38,707 bases of DNA from positions 1 through 38,707 of the forward strand of contig JAKAJO010000058.1 of assembly GCA_021813745.1 (NCBI GenBank), in the 5' to 3' direction. Shown piece after piece: positions 25,221-34,500 of the stretch; the stretch's first letter is position 1; each line of letters begins with the position of its first letter. This stretch comes from Acidobacteriota bacterium. Its GTDB lineage: Bacteria; Acidobacteriota; Terriglobia; Terriglobales; Acidobacteriaceae. The notes under the pieces were generated by a model. That model worked only from the letters and a program-made list of their open reading frames with translations, was not told where the DNA came from and did no database searches. The position numbers and the translations under genes were made by a program.

Positions 25221-27335
25221 ATGCGTTCTTTTGTTCTTGCCAGTTCTCTCTCTTTTCTGTGCGCTGCCTGGACTCTCACCACAGCGGCGCAGTCTGCGGT
25301 CTCCTGCGCGGATTTGCACCTCATCCCAGCGCCGCGCGAGTGCAGGGCGGTTGCCTCTATCCCGCTCGGCACAGGCGGCATCCACGTTGAAGCGGAACAC
25401 AATGCCGACGACGAGTTCGCCGCCAGCGACCTAGCAGACGCTTTAAAGGCCCGCGGCGTCCCTGCTGCCGCGCACGACGAAGTCACCGTGCGCCTGTTGC
25501 ACGCAGACTCACCGGCTGCGAAGCAGCTCTTAACCCGCCACTCCCTCACGCTCGACCCCGCCATGCACGACGAGGGCTACATCCTTGTCCCCGAAGGCTC
25601 CCGCGGCCTCGCCGTCATCGCCGACACCGCAGCAGGTGTCTTCTACGGAGCGCAGACCGTCAAGCAACTCGTCCGCGGCACCGGCAATGCGCGCACGCTG
25701 CTCGCGCCCACCCTGCGCGACTGGCCGGCCATGCCGCATCGCGGCGTCTCTGACGACTGGTCGCGCGGGCCGCTTCCAAACATGGACTTCCTCAAGCGCG
25801 AACTGCGCACTCTGGCCGCATACAAATACAACATCTTCTCGCCTTACTTTGAGGCCACCTTTGCCTACGCCAGCTCGCCCGTCGCGGCCTTTCCCGGCGG
25901 AGCCATGACGCCCGACGAAGCTCGCGAGATGGTCGCTTACGCAGCGAAGCTCCACATCACCATCATTCCCGAGCAGGAATCCTTCGGGCATCTGCACCAC
26001 GTCCTCAAATTTGATGAATACTCTCCTTTAGGCGAGACGCCGCACGGCTCCGTGCTGGCTCCGGGAGATCCGGCCACTCTGCCGCTCATCACCAATTGGT
26101 TCACTGAACTGGCGAAGATCTTTCCCGGTCCCTACGCGCACATCGGCGCTGACGAAACCTTCGAGCTGGGCCTGGGCCGCACCCGCGCCGAGGTGCAGCA
26201 GAAGGGTCTCAGCCCCGTCTACCTCGACTTCCTCACGCGCATCCACGCTGCCCTCGCGCCGCTCCACAAGCAACTCCTTTTCTGGGGCGACATCGCGGGG
26301 AAGTCGCCCGAACTCGTCGGCACGCTGCCCAAGGACATGATCGCCGTCCAATGGATCTACGACGCCCGTCCCGACTTTACCAAGGACATTCTGCCCTTCA
26401 CCAATGCGGGCCTTGAGACGTGGGTCGCCACCGGCGTCAACAACTGGAATCGCGTCTACCCCAACAACAACGAGGCACTCGGCAACATTCGCAACTTTGT
26501 GCGTGACGGCCAGAAGCTCGGCGCCAAGGGCCTGCTCAATACCGTATGGAACGACGACGGCGAAGGCATCTTCGACGAGAACTGGTTTGGCATTCTCTTC
26601 GGCGCAGCCGCTTCGTGGCAGCCCGGCGAAAGCTCCGAAGAAGCCTTCACCGACTCCTACGGGCTCGCCTTTCATAACGACCCCACGGGCAAAATCAACG
26701 ATGCGCAACGCGCCCTGATGGCCGCCCACGCGGTCTTCCGCAAGGCCGACCTCGAAGATGTGCAGGACAGCTACTTCTGGGTGGATCCCTTCTCACCCCA
26801 AGGCCAGCAGACCAGCACAAAGATATTGCCCGTAGCCCGCGAGATGCGGCTCGACGCTGAGCGCGCCATCACGTTGCTGGCGCAGGCACGCGACGCGGCA
26901 AAGGCCAGCGGCAACACACTCGAAAATCCTGAAGCCCTTGACGCCATGGAACTCGGCGCGCGCCGCATGGACTTCATCGGACTCAAATTTGAGGAAGCCG
27001 CCGAGTGCGCGCAGATCTACAGCGAAGCGCGCTCCATCGCCGCCGACAAGACCCGCTGGGATGAGGTTTCCGAGATGCTTGAAACCATCGGCTCCAACAA
27101 CGGCAAGCTCCAGGACATGCGCGACGGCTACACCCAGCTCGGCCAGCTCTATCAGCAGGCATGGCTGCGCGACAATCGTCCCTACTGGCTGGCCAACAAC
27201 ATGGCCCGCTACGACCGCTCCGCGCAAATGTGGATCGGCCGAGGCGATGCCTGGAATCAGGTCATCGATCACTGGTGGAGCACCCACACGCTGCCTCCAG
27301 CCAGCGAGGTGCACCTGCCCGACGCCAGTCATTAG
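25221..27335 (+). CDS. Secreted GH20 beta-N-acetylhexosaminidase-like enzyme
   Basis: A 704-aa exported glycoside hydrolase. A signal peptide (MRSFVLASSLSFLCAAWTL, then TTAAQ) is followed by a GH20b-like N-terminal domain. That domain ends in GVFYGAQTVKQLVRG, as in hexosaminidases. The TIM barrel then carries RGVSDDWSRGPLPNMDFLKR and the catalytic Asp-Glu pair Asp311-Glu312 in HIGADETFELG. GH20 enzymes release terminal GlcNAc/GalNAc by substrate-assisted catalysis. The C-terminal 250 residues are helical and unlike simple chitobiases. ATG 25221 starts the signal peptide; its ribosome-binding site (GGGG) is weak, and a GTG 15 bp upstream is possible. It runs convergent with the sortilin-like gene, 24 bp apart. 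Confidence 0.85.
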   Translation: MRSFVLASSLSFLCAAWTLTTAAQSAVSCADLHLIPAPRECRAVASIPLGTGGIHVEAEHNADDEFAASDLADALKARGVPAAAHDEVTVRLLHADSPAAKQLLTRHSLTLDPAMHDEGYILVPEGSRGLAVIADTAAGVFYGAQTVKQLVRGTGNARTLLAPTLRDWPAMPHRGVSDDWSRGPLPNMDFLKRELRTLAAYKYNIFSPYFEATFAYASSPVAAFPGGAMTPDEAREMVAYAAKLHITIIPEQESFGHLHHVLKFDEYSPLGETPHGSVLAPGDPATLPLITNWFTELAKIFPGPYAHIGADETFELGLGRTRAEVQQKGLSPVYLDFLTRIHAALAPLHKQLLFWGDIAGKSPELVGTLPKDMIAVQWIYDARPDFTKDILPFTNAGLETWVATGVNNWNRVYPNNNEALGNIRNFVRDGQKLGAKGLLNTVWNDDGEGIFDENWFGILFGAAASWQPGESSEEAFTDSYGLAFHNDPTGKINDAQRALMAAHAVFRKADLEDVQDSYFWVDPFSPQGQQTSTKILPVAREMRLDAERAITLLAQARDAAKASGNTLENPEALDAMELGARRMDFIGLKFEEAAECAQIYSEARSIAADKTRWDEVSEMLETIGSNNGKLQDMRDGYTQLGQLYQQAWLRDNRPYWLANNMARYDRSAQMWIGRGDAWNQVIDHWWSTHTLPPASEVHLPDASH

Positions 27336-27359
27336 ACCGGCGCCGCGCCGCTACCTCTT

Positions 27360-30248
27360 CTACTCGTCGTCATTCTCCCGCGGCTCCGCATCGGCTCCCT
27401 GCGGCAGCTTGCGGGGATCGGGCAAGACCGTCACAGGTCGTGTGAGTGTCTCGCCGTCCACTGTCATCCGCACTATATAGATGCCAGGTTCCAGATTTCC
27501 AGGTCCGAGGAAGAGGCTCAACTCGGGAGAGATCACCGGCTCTGGAGCCGATCCGGCCGGATGGCATGCATCCACCGGCGGCGCGGCAAGCTTCTGCGGA
27601 CCAAAGCCAAAGCTGCGCGGAAGCAAAGGTGGTCCATGCAGTTCCACACGATGCATCCCCGCCTCCGCCGAGGGCGGCGGCGGGGGCTGCAGCCAGTATG
27701 CCTGCACATTGATCGTTTCTGTATCGACGGGCTTCACCGGCGCATCGCTGGCCACGCAAGCCACCACTTTCTTCTCTGCGTCCAGCAACTCAATCTTGAC
27801 CGGAGACTGAGCCGCTGACTTGATCCAGTAGTAGGCAACCACTCCAGACGGCGGATTCTGTTCCTGCGGTTCCTCGTGCGGCAACGGCGTACCATTCTCT
27901 CCGCCCTGATGGATCGCCCACGTTGTGCCCGGAGTAAAGAGCCACGCCTTTGCGGACGCAATTGCTCGTCCCTGCGCCGCAATCTGTCGCAATGCCGACA
28001 TCTGGTCAAGCACCCAGAAGCCACGCCCATGCGTCGCAATGTCAAGGTCATCTCCGTGAATCACCAGATCACGCACTGAGGTCACCGGCATGTTCAACTG
28101 CAAGGGCAGCCACTCTTCACCATTGTTGAACGACACATAGACTCGCAGCTCCGTCGCTGCATAGAGCAGTCCCTTCTGCTTCGGATCTTCTTTGACTGAG
28201 TTGACGAATGCTCCTTCCGGAATGCCGCGTGTAACATTCCTCCAGCTCTTGCCTCCATCTCCCGTACGGTAGATGTAGGGTTGCATGTCTCCAAGCCGAT
28301 GACGATCCACCGATGCGTACGCTACCTTTGCATCAAAATGACTCGCCTCTATTTGCGACACCTTGCTCCAGGCCGTCATCGCCGGAGGCGTTACGTTGCT
28401 CCAGTGGGCTCCATCGTCGTGCGTGACGTAGATCAGGCCGTCATCTGTTCCCACCCACACGGTCTTCGCTTCCAGCGGTGAGGGACCAATTGTGTAGATC
28501 ACGCCAAATCGGTCCGTCATCGGCTGATCGATGTCGCGTGCCGTCACCGGATCAAGTGTCTCTGGAACTGTGGGATGCACACGCGAAAGATCAGGGCTGA
28601 TTCTCTGCCAGCTTTTGCCTCGGTCGCGCGAGCGAAACAAAAACTGGTTGGCATAATACAATGCCTCATCTGCCGGGGAAAAAACCTGGGGCAGCGTCCA
28701 GGTTCGACGACTCGGATCCCTGGGGTCGGTCGCGGGCAACTTGCCTCCGGCCGGCGCAGGAAGATTCAAAGCCTGGTTGCAGCGCTGGTCGCCATTTCCG
28801 TACAGCAGGTTGCCATCGTCCGGATCCGGCACCACAGTGCTGCTTTCACCCGCAAGACAGGTGGGCTCCCAGTCGCGGAACGTGAGCGTCTCCATTCGGG
28901 ACCAGGTGCTGACCCCCACGCCTCCTGAGTCCTGCTGGGCTCCGTACAGCCAGTAGGGAAACCGGTTGTCAGCAGCCACATGATAGAGCTCGGCCGTGGG
29001 CTGGTTGTACCACGTGCTCCATGTCGCCCCTCCATCTACGGAAACCACCGTTCCCTGGTCGCTTGAAAGCACCATGCGATTCCCGTCCGTCGGATTGATC
29101 CACATCTGGTGATAGTCGTCGCCACCGGGAGCCCCTTTGATGGGCACCCAGGTCTTTCCCGCATCCAGCGTCATATACGTGGCCGTATTGATGTCGTACG
29201 CACGATCGGGATTCTTGGGATCCACTGCCATCTGGCCGAAGTACCAACCCCGCCCCCACAGCCTGCGCTCGTTGTTCACCATGCGCCACGTCGCACCGGC
29301 ATCGTCCGAGAGATAAATTCCGCCTGAAGGCTTGGTAGCCGTCGCTTTCCTGGCCAACATCGTGGCCCGATACGAGGGAGCAATCGCGGTTCCCAGATCG
29401 TCGACCACCGCGTACACACGGTTCGGATTGCTCGGTGCCACCGCAATGCCGATTCTCCCCACGAAAGGATCCGACGGAAACCCGTTCGCCAGGCGCTGCC
29501 AGGTGTTGCCGCCATCGGTTGACTTGTACAGCCCACCGCCCGGCAGATTTGTCGGAGCGTACACCGCCCACGGCGGCCGACGCGTGGCCCACAGCGATGC
29601 GTAGAGGGTCATGGGATGCTCAGGATCGAGTGCCAGGTCCACGGCTCCCACATCATTGGGGTTCGCGGAAGAAGCCAACACCTTTTGCCAATGCGCGCCG
29701 CCGTCAAGACTCCGAAAGACTCCCCGTTCGGCACTGGCTTTGTACGGACTTCCCAGGGCGGCCACATACACGCGATTCGGATCGGAGGGGTCCACAACAA
29801 TCTTTCCGATTTGCATGCTATCGGCCAGTCCCACGAAGTGCCACGTTTTCCCTGTGTCAGTCGACTTGAAAACGCCGATTCCGTAGGAATGCTGGCTTCG
29901 GATATCGGTCTCGCCGGTACCCACGTAGATGACCTTGGAATCGGACGGAGCCACTGCAATCGCGCCGATGGAGCCAATCGGGATACCCGTTTCCGGATCG
30001 TCGGCAATCGGCTCCCATGTGCGTCCGGAGTTCTCTGTCTTCCATACCCCGCCGCCCACCGATCCCATATAAAACGTGTCAGGCTGCGTCGCGTTGCCCG
30101 CAACAGCAAAGGAGCGCCCACCTCGCATCGGACCCACATCGCGCCACCGCAGCCCCGCAAGCATCGCGTCAGGATACTGTTGTGCCCCTCCCGGAATCGC
30201 AAAGAAAAGAAGAATTGCAGCAGCACGTAAAAGGCCGGTTGCGTTCAT
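27360..30248 (-). CDS. Secreted VPS10/sortilin-like Asp-box beta-propeller protein
   Basis: A 962-aa exported protein made mostly of Asp-box/BNR repeats. Examples are GVWKTENSGRTW, VFKSTDTGKTWHFVG, VFRSLDGGAHW, LYKSTDGGNTW, YLSDDAGATW, VSVDGGATW, FRSRDRGKSW and IYRTGDGGKSW. These build one or two beta-propellers like those of VPS10, GH74 and photosystem assembly factors. A signal peptide (MNATGLLRAAAILLFFAIPG, then GAQQ) precedes them. The last 150 residues form a separate domain with LFLGPGNLEPGIYIVRMTVD. No catalytic pair for GH74 could be picked out, so a hydrolase name would be unsafe. ATG 30248 is chosen because GGAG lies 8 bases upstream; an ATG two codons earlier is possible. Confidence 0.8.
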   Translation of the reverse strand: MNATGLLRAAAILLFFAIPGGAQQYPDAMLAGLRWRDVGPMRGGRSFAVAGNATQPDTFYMGSVGGGVWKTENSGRTWEPIADDPETGIPIGSIGAIAVAPSDSKVIYVGTGETDIRSQHSYGIGVFKSTDTGKTWHFVGLADSMQIGKIVVDPSDPNRVYVAALGSPYKASAERGVFRSLDGGAHWQKVLASSANPNDVGAVDLALDPEHPMTLYASLWATRRPPWAVYAPTNLPGGGLYKSTDGGNTWQRLANGFPSDPFVGRIGIAVAPSNPNRVYAVVDDLGTAIAPSYRATMLARKATATKPSGGIYLSDDAGATWRMVNNERRLWGRGWYFGQMAVDPKNPDRAYDINTATYMTLDAGKTWVPIKGAPGGDDYHQMWINPTDGNRMVLSSDQGTVVSVDGGATWSTWYNQPTAELYHVAADNRFPYWLYGAQQDSGGVGVSTWSRMETLTFRDWEPTCLAGESSTVVPDPDDGNLLYGNGDQRCNQALNLPAPAGGKLPATDPRDPSRRTWTLPQVFSPADEALYYANQFLFRSRDRGKSWQRISPDLSRVHPTVPETLDPVTARDIDQPMTDRFGVIYTIGPSPLEAKTVWVGTDDGLIYVTHDDGAHWSNVTPPAMTAWSKVSQIEASHFDAKVAYASVDRHRLGDMQPYIYRTGDGGKSWRNVTRGIPEGAFVNSVKEDPKQKGLLYAATELRVYVSFNNGEEWLPLQLNMPVTSVRDLVIHGDDLDIATHGRGFWVLDQMSALRQIAAQGRAIASAKAWLFTPGTTWAIHQGGENGTPLPHEEPQEQNPPSGVVAYYWIKSAAQSPVKIELLDAEKKVVACVASDAPVKPVDTETINVQAYWLQPPPPPSAEAGMHRVELHGPPLLPRSFGFGPQKLAAPPVDACHPAGSAPEPVISPELSLFLGPGNLEPGIYIVRMTVDGETLTRPVTVLPDPRKLPQGADAEPRENDDE

Positions 30249-30678
30249 GATCATGCTCCGTCGACTTTCCAGAAATTGGCATGGTTGCAAGGACGTCACA
30301 ACCGCAGTTGCAATGGATTGTAATGGATGGTATTCCTTCCCCCGCGATTTCGCGTCAAGTCCCTGCCCCGCAGACCGAGGTTGATTCCACGTGGTTTGAA
30401 TGCCAATGCGAGCCCGGATCGGGCACGCCTCTATCCGCAAGCTGCACAGGATGGGCGATCCTTCGAATCTCTCAGCGCAGAGTGCGCTGGTTCTGGCCAC
30501 GCATCGTGACAGTCTCCACGCCGCTCAGCCAAAAGGATGGACGACTGCCCCCAGAAAACGCGGTCCGGCGCAGCACCATGGGCGATCCACTCCAATCGAG
30601 GGTCCCGCAGAAAAGCGAGGCCAGCAATCTTATGGAATTTTTGGGGGTGTGGAGGGAGCACGCCCGTGGAAGGCTTAA
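30249..30678. other. Gene-free stretch between sortilin-like gene and tRNA-Ser
   Basis: About 430 bases. It contains a small perfect dyad GCCCG-GAT-CGGGC near 30412 and scattered short frames without family character. It must hold the promoter of the minus-strand sortilin-like gene, but no consensus is clear. No terminator with a T run is seen after the tRNA. Confidence 0.4.
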
Positions 30679-30770
30679 TGGCGGAGAGGGAGGGATTCGA
30701 ACCCCCGATAGCCTTGCGACTATGCCTGATTTCGAGTCAGGTGCATTCAACCGGGCTCTGCCACCTCTCC
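30679..30770 (-). tRNA. tRNA-Ser(CGA)
   Basis: The minus strand folds as a class II tRNA. The acceptor stem is GGAGAGG / CCTCTCC, followed by discriminator G and an encoded CCA. The anticodon arm is CCTGA-CTCGAAA-TCAGG with anticodon CGA (reads UCG). A long variable arm (CATAGTCGCAAGGCTATC) is typical of tRNA-Ser. The T arm is GGGGG-TTCGAAT-CCCTC. Its 5' end lies about 100 bp from an integrase remnant. Confidence 0.97.
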
Positions 30771-30869
30771 GCTTTGTTTACAACGAGATACGCCCCGGTG
30801 GAAACGTATTGCCAGCACTGGTGTCAAATCGGACATCTTTCTGAGATGTGCTCGCGTCGAACGCAACTG

Positions 30870-31140
30870 CAACATTGTTGGCGATCTGGTTGGCACCTGG
30901 CATGAGATGAGCATATCGCATTGTCATCCGGATCGTCGAATGGCTGGCGTACTTGGCCACGGCGGCCAAAGACACGCCTCCCACCGCCCGCAGATCGTAT
31001 GGCGGTTGTCGTGGAAGTTGCACTCGCAGATGCCTGCCTCGGCCAGCATCGGTTTGAACCCATTGTCCACGTCGGTCAGGTGCGTCTTCTGGGATCGGAG
31101 ACGTCAGCTCCCATGCTCTCCGGCACACTAATCGTGCCTG
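30870..31140 (-). pseudogene. Tyrosine recombinase (phage integrase) C-terminal remnant, frameshifted
   Basis: Two reading frames of the minus strand together restore the end of an integrase. One frame reads LTDVDNGFKPMLAEAGI and FHDNRHT (30996-31016), matching the conserved H-x-x-R box (FHDLRHT). The next frame continues with GVSLAAVAKYASHSTIRMTM and RYAHL (about 30900-30970), matching the second catalytic His and the Tyr region. A frameshift near 30985 separates them, and no N-terminal half or start is found. It is therefore a dead remnant. Boundaries are approximate. It lies between tRNA-Ser and cas9, with a tRNA-end remnant on its other side. Confidence 0.75.
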
Positions 31141-31196
31141 GTTGGATGCTGTGGACACTACCGCCGAGCGTAAGGAGAACTAAGTTGTGGATTTGA

Positions 31197-31245
31197 TGGT
31201 GGACGCGGTAGGAATCGAATCTGCAACCTAACTTATTTTCAACAA
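31197..31245 (-). repeat. tRNA 3'-end remnant, possible att half-site
   Basis: The minus strand carries a T-arm-like GCAGA-TTCGATT-CCTAC followed by CGCGTCC, A and CCA, with an anticodon-loop-like TTGAAAA upstream. The T stem has two mismatches, and no matching 5' half (GGACGCG, D arm) exists. This is what a degraded att copy of a tRNA 3' end looks like after integration of a mobile element. Confidence 0.4.
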
Positions 31246-31383
31246 CATGCAGGTCAGCGGATGACACCTAAGACCACGAAAACCAGCCGTAATCGGATAA
31301 ACAGAGCGCAGATGGAGCGCGCAAATCCTGGATGGCCTCTGCAGTAGCATGAGTGACCTTTGAAGAAAACATACCCCGTTAGC

Positions 31384-31413
31384 AAATAAGAACGCCCCGT
31401 CTCCGGGGCGTTC
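31384..31413 (-). terminator. tracrRNA terminator
   Basis: A 10-bp perfect stem GAACGCCCCG (31390-31399) / CGGGGCGTTC (31404-31413) with a 4-nt loop. On the minus strand it is followed by TTATTTG. It ends the predicted tracrRNA. Confidence 0.85.
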
Positions 31414-31483
31414 ACCTGGGATTTACCCTTCGTCGGTGAAACTTACTAGGAATGGATCCAAGAATCACCGCTCAAGTACACTG
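31384..31483 (-). ncRNA. Predicted tracrRNA of the type II-C locus (minus strand)
   Basis: Read on the minus strand, positions 31482-31462 match the plus-strand start of the CRISPR repeat over 21 nt (AGTGTACTTGAGCGGTGATT...). The next bases down to 31445 still pair with the remaining repeat when G:U pairs and a 2-nt AU bulge are allowed. This gives a full-length anti-repeat against the minus-strand repeat. A nexus-like hairpin follows (TTCACC / GGTGAA with an inner GGG-TAAAT-CCC), then a Rho-independent terminator. Length is about 100 nt. It lies directly upstream of, and divergent from, cas9. The RNA guides crRNA maturation and loads Cas9. The exact 5' end is inferred. A plus-strand reading would also contain the 21-nt match but has neither extended pairing nor a terminator. 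Confidence 0.85.
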
Positions 31484-31490
31484 TTATACT
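31482..31490 (+). promoter_or_regulatory. Putative extended -10 of the cas9 promoter
   Basis: TGTTATACT reads as TG-N-TATACT, an extended -10 element, with a predicted start near 31497 and a leader of about 32 nt before the cas9 ATG. The -35 region (near 31462-31467) is poor and falls in the tracrRNA anti-repeat. The cas9 and tracrRNA promoters therefore overlap head to head. Confidence 0.45.
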
Positions 31491-31518
31491 TGTAACCCGT
31501 TGAAAATCTATATGTCAA
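31489..31518 (-). promoter_or_regulatory. Putative tracrRNA promoter
   Basis: On the minus strand a consensus TTGACA (31518-31513) is followed, after an 18-bp spacer, by TACAAG (31494-31489). This puts the transcript start at about 31482, right where the anti-repeat begins. A better -10 match, TATAAC (31488-31483), is too far from the -35. Confidence 0.5.
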
Positions 31519-31528
31519 GGTGCATTTA

Positions 31529-34500
31529 ATGTCTCCAACCTCGGACTCTTCACAAAAGTACATTCTTGGACTTGATCTTGGTTCAGCATCTATAGGTTGG
31601 GCAGTAATTCGTCTGAATGAGCAACTTGAGCCAGCTGAAGTTTTCGACGCCGGGGTTCGGATATTCGACCCGGGCGTTGAAGTTACAGCCAAGCTCCCAA
31701 CCGAGGAAGCCATCATTAGGGGAATCGATCGCTCCAAGGCTGTCGGACGCCGTCTGGCGCGCCTGGCGCGCCGGCAAGGCGACAGAAAGCGGACGCGTCA
31801 GAACTCGCTCTTCAAATTGCTTCAAGCCAATAACTGGCTGCCTACTTATGAAGAATATCGAGATGAGCCGCTCTTTGCCCAGAAGCACCTTACCTTCAAC
31901 AGACTCGACAAGGAGCTCGCTCACGCGTTCTCACGATCCAGACGCCGGCGTGGAGCAGACGCGGTCATGCTAGAAACAGACCAGGCATTGCCATACGTGT
32001 TGCGGAAAGAAGCCCTGGAACGAGAGCTGAAACCGTGCGAATTGGGCAAGATTATCTACCATCTCTCACAGCGTAGAGGATACCGTCCAAGCGCCGTGGA
32101 TGAAACCGACAGGGAGGGAATTGCTGAAGAAGAGGAAACTGCATCCTCCTCCAAGAAGGGCAAGAAGAAACGTGAGACCGAAGATGAGGGAGATGAGCAG
32201 AACACAGGCAAGGTCGAAAAAGGCATCAGCGATCTGAACACGAAGATGCAGGCAGCATACCAGACGGGAACGATCAAAGCGCCACTGATCGGCCCTTATT
32301 TCGGCACGTTCACAGCCCATAATCCCCATGACGAGCGCATCCGTCACCGCTGGACCGCGCGAGAGATGTTTGAAGATGAGTTCGATCTTATCTGGGCAAA
32401 GCAAGATGAGTTTTATCGCACTAGCCATCCGGGGTTGACACCGGAAGAGTTGGAGAAGAGAGAGAAGCTTCGGCAGGCGATTCGCAAGCTGCTCTTCTTT
32501 CAGCGGCCACTCGCCAGTACGGCCAACCTGATTGGATTCTGCGACCTCGAGCAGGAAGAGCGCCGTGCTCCCTGGGCATCGCTCGAAGCGCAGCAGTTCC
32601 GGCTGCTGCAGAAGGTTAACAACCTGCGCTATTTTGACCGTACCGACATGCTGGAAAAGCAGCTACCCGAGGAGAAAAGCGCAAAGTTGGTAAGAAAACT
32701 CCAGGAGGAAGGCGACCAGACATTTCCCGCGATCCGGAAGCTCCTCGACATGCCTGACGCGGAGTTCAACCTCCAGAAGAAGCGGAAGCCGGGTGATGAC
32801 CCTAAGAAAAAGCTCAACGAGGGGAAGATTGAGGGGAATCGCGTCAATGCTGTCATGCTGCGGGTCTTTGGGGTGGAACGGTGGGACTCATTCACTTGGG
32901 ACGAGAAAGTTGCGATCGTTGAAAGATGGCGCATCACCGAGGGCCTGAAGGAGCGTGAGCGCGTTGCCGCGGATCAATGGGGTCTTGATGAATTGCATGC
33001 GCAAATCTGGGCAGAGAATCGCCCTCCGGCCGACTACTGCAAACTCTCGCGCAAGGCGATTCTGAATCTGCTCGATCCGGCGAAGGGAGGGATGTGGAAC
33101 GGCGTTTCCTTCATGACTGCACGGCTGAAGGTGTACCCAAATCCGCTCGCCGGGAAGGAACCGCTTGATTATGTACCTGAGGTGACCGGCCCGAACGGGT
33201 TCATTCGCAGCCTTACTAATCCTGCCGTGATCCGCGCGCTGACGGAACTGCGCAAGGTTGTGAATGCAGTCATTCGCAAGCACAACAAGCCCTACGAGAT
33301 TCGGATTGAGCTAGCCCGTGAACTGAGGAAGAACCGTAGGCAGCGCAAGGATACGGAGGAGGCCAATGAAAAGAATCACGAGCGCCGGCTTGAGGCGGCG
33401 AGGAAGATTCTGAAAGAGTGCCAGAACTATGACGCCGAAGGGCTCGACGCAGAAGGGTTGGTACGCCAGAAACGTGACGACGTCACCAAGATGCTCCTGC
33501 TGATGGAGTGTCACTGCACCTGCCCCTATACGGGAGCTCCCATCAGTTACGCTCAGCTGTTTGGCGGCGAGGTCGAAATTGAACACATCATTCCACAGAG
33601 CATGATGCTGGACAACAGCTTCGACAACCTCACGCTGACATTCCGGAGCACAAATCACGAAAAGCTGGATCGAACGCCCTGGCAACATTTCGGCAATCAG
33701 AAGGATTGGGGAAATATCCTGCAACGCGTCGAGAAGTTCGGGAACAAACGCAAGCTGGCCCTCTTTCAATTGCGCACTCCTGAGGAGGCACGCAAGTTTG
33801 GCGCGCGGCGGCTCAATGACACCCGGTATACCAGCAAGCTTGCCGGTCGTCTGCTGATGACACTTTACGGCGGGCGGGATGTATTGCCGGACGCTGGTGT
33901 CGAAATTGATGAGCAAGATGAGTTCAAGGACAGCACGGGCCGGCGCGCCATCTTCGTCTCCTCCGGTATGGTGACAGCTCTGTTGCGCGATGCATGGATG
34001 TTGAACCTCCATGAACTGATCGGCAATGGCGCGACTAAAGCCGCTGAAACAGCCCAGGAGAAGCGGGAGAAGAACAAGCAGTCGAAGAAAAAGGACCGCA
34101 GCGACCATCGGCATCACGCACTCGATGCGGTTGTGATAGGGCTGACGACAGAGAGCTTGGTCCGGAAGATCAACACTCTCAGCGCAAGTTATTACGTCCA
34201 GCACCAGAATGACGGGTACACATCACTCGGCTACCGGGAGTTGCTGAAACTAGTCCGGCGCGAAGTGCGTCCTGCATGCCTGAACGGCGAGCGTCTGGAA
34301 AGATTGCGCGGCACCTTCAAGGACATCGTGACCTCGCATCGAGTCAATCACAGATTGCGCGGTGAGTTACACAAGGCGGGGTATTTCGGCAAGGAGCGCG
34401 GACGCACGCCGAAAAGCGACACACCAATTCGCCACAAGCGCGTCTCGATCCGGGATCTGAGCAAGATGGAGAAGCCGGAGGATATTGAAAGTACGATTGC

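Noticed and set aside
27336..27359. GGCG/CGCC dyad between the GH20 and sortilin-like genes as a terminator
   Set aside because: Only four base pairs and no T run on either strand.
30400..30900. Short frames spanning tRNA-Ser and its flanks
   Set aside because: They cross the tRNA gene and lack coding character; they are incidental.
31462..31528. A plus-strand tracrRNA reading from the 21-nt repeat match toward cas9
   Set aside because: The match stops at 21 nt, no nexus-like hairpin follows beyond a weak GTTA/TAAC, and there is no terminator before the cas9 start. The minus strand has all three parts.
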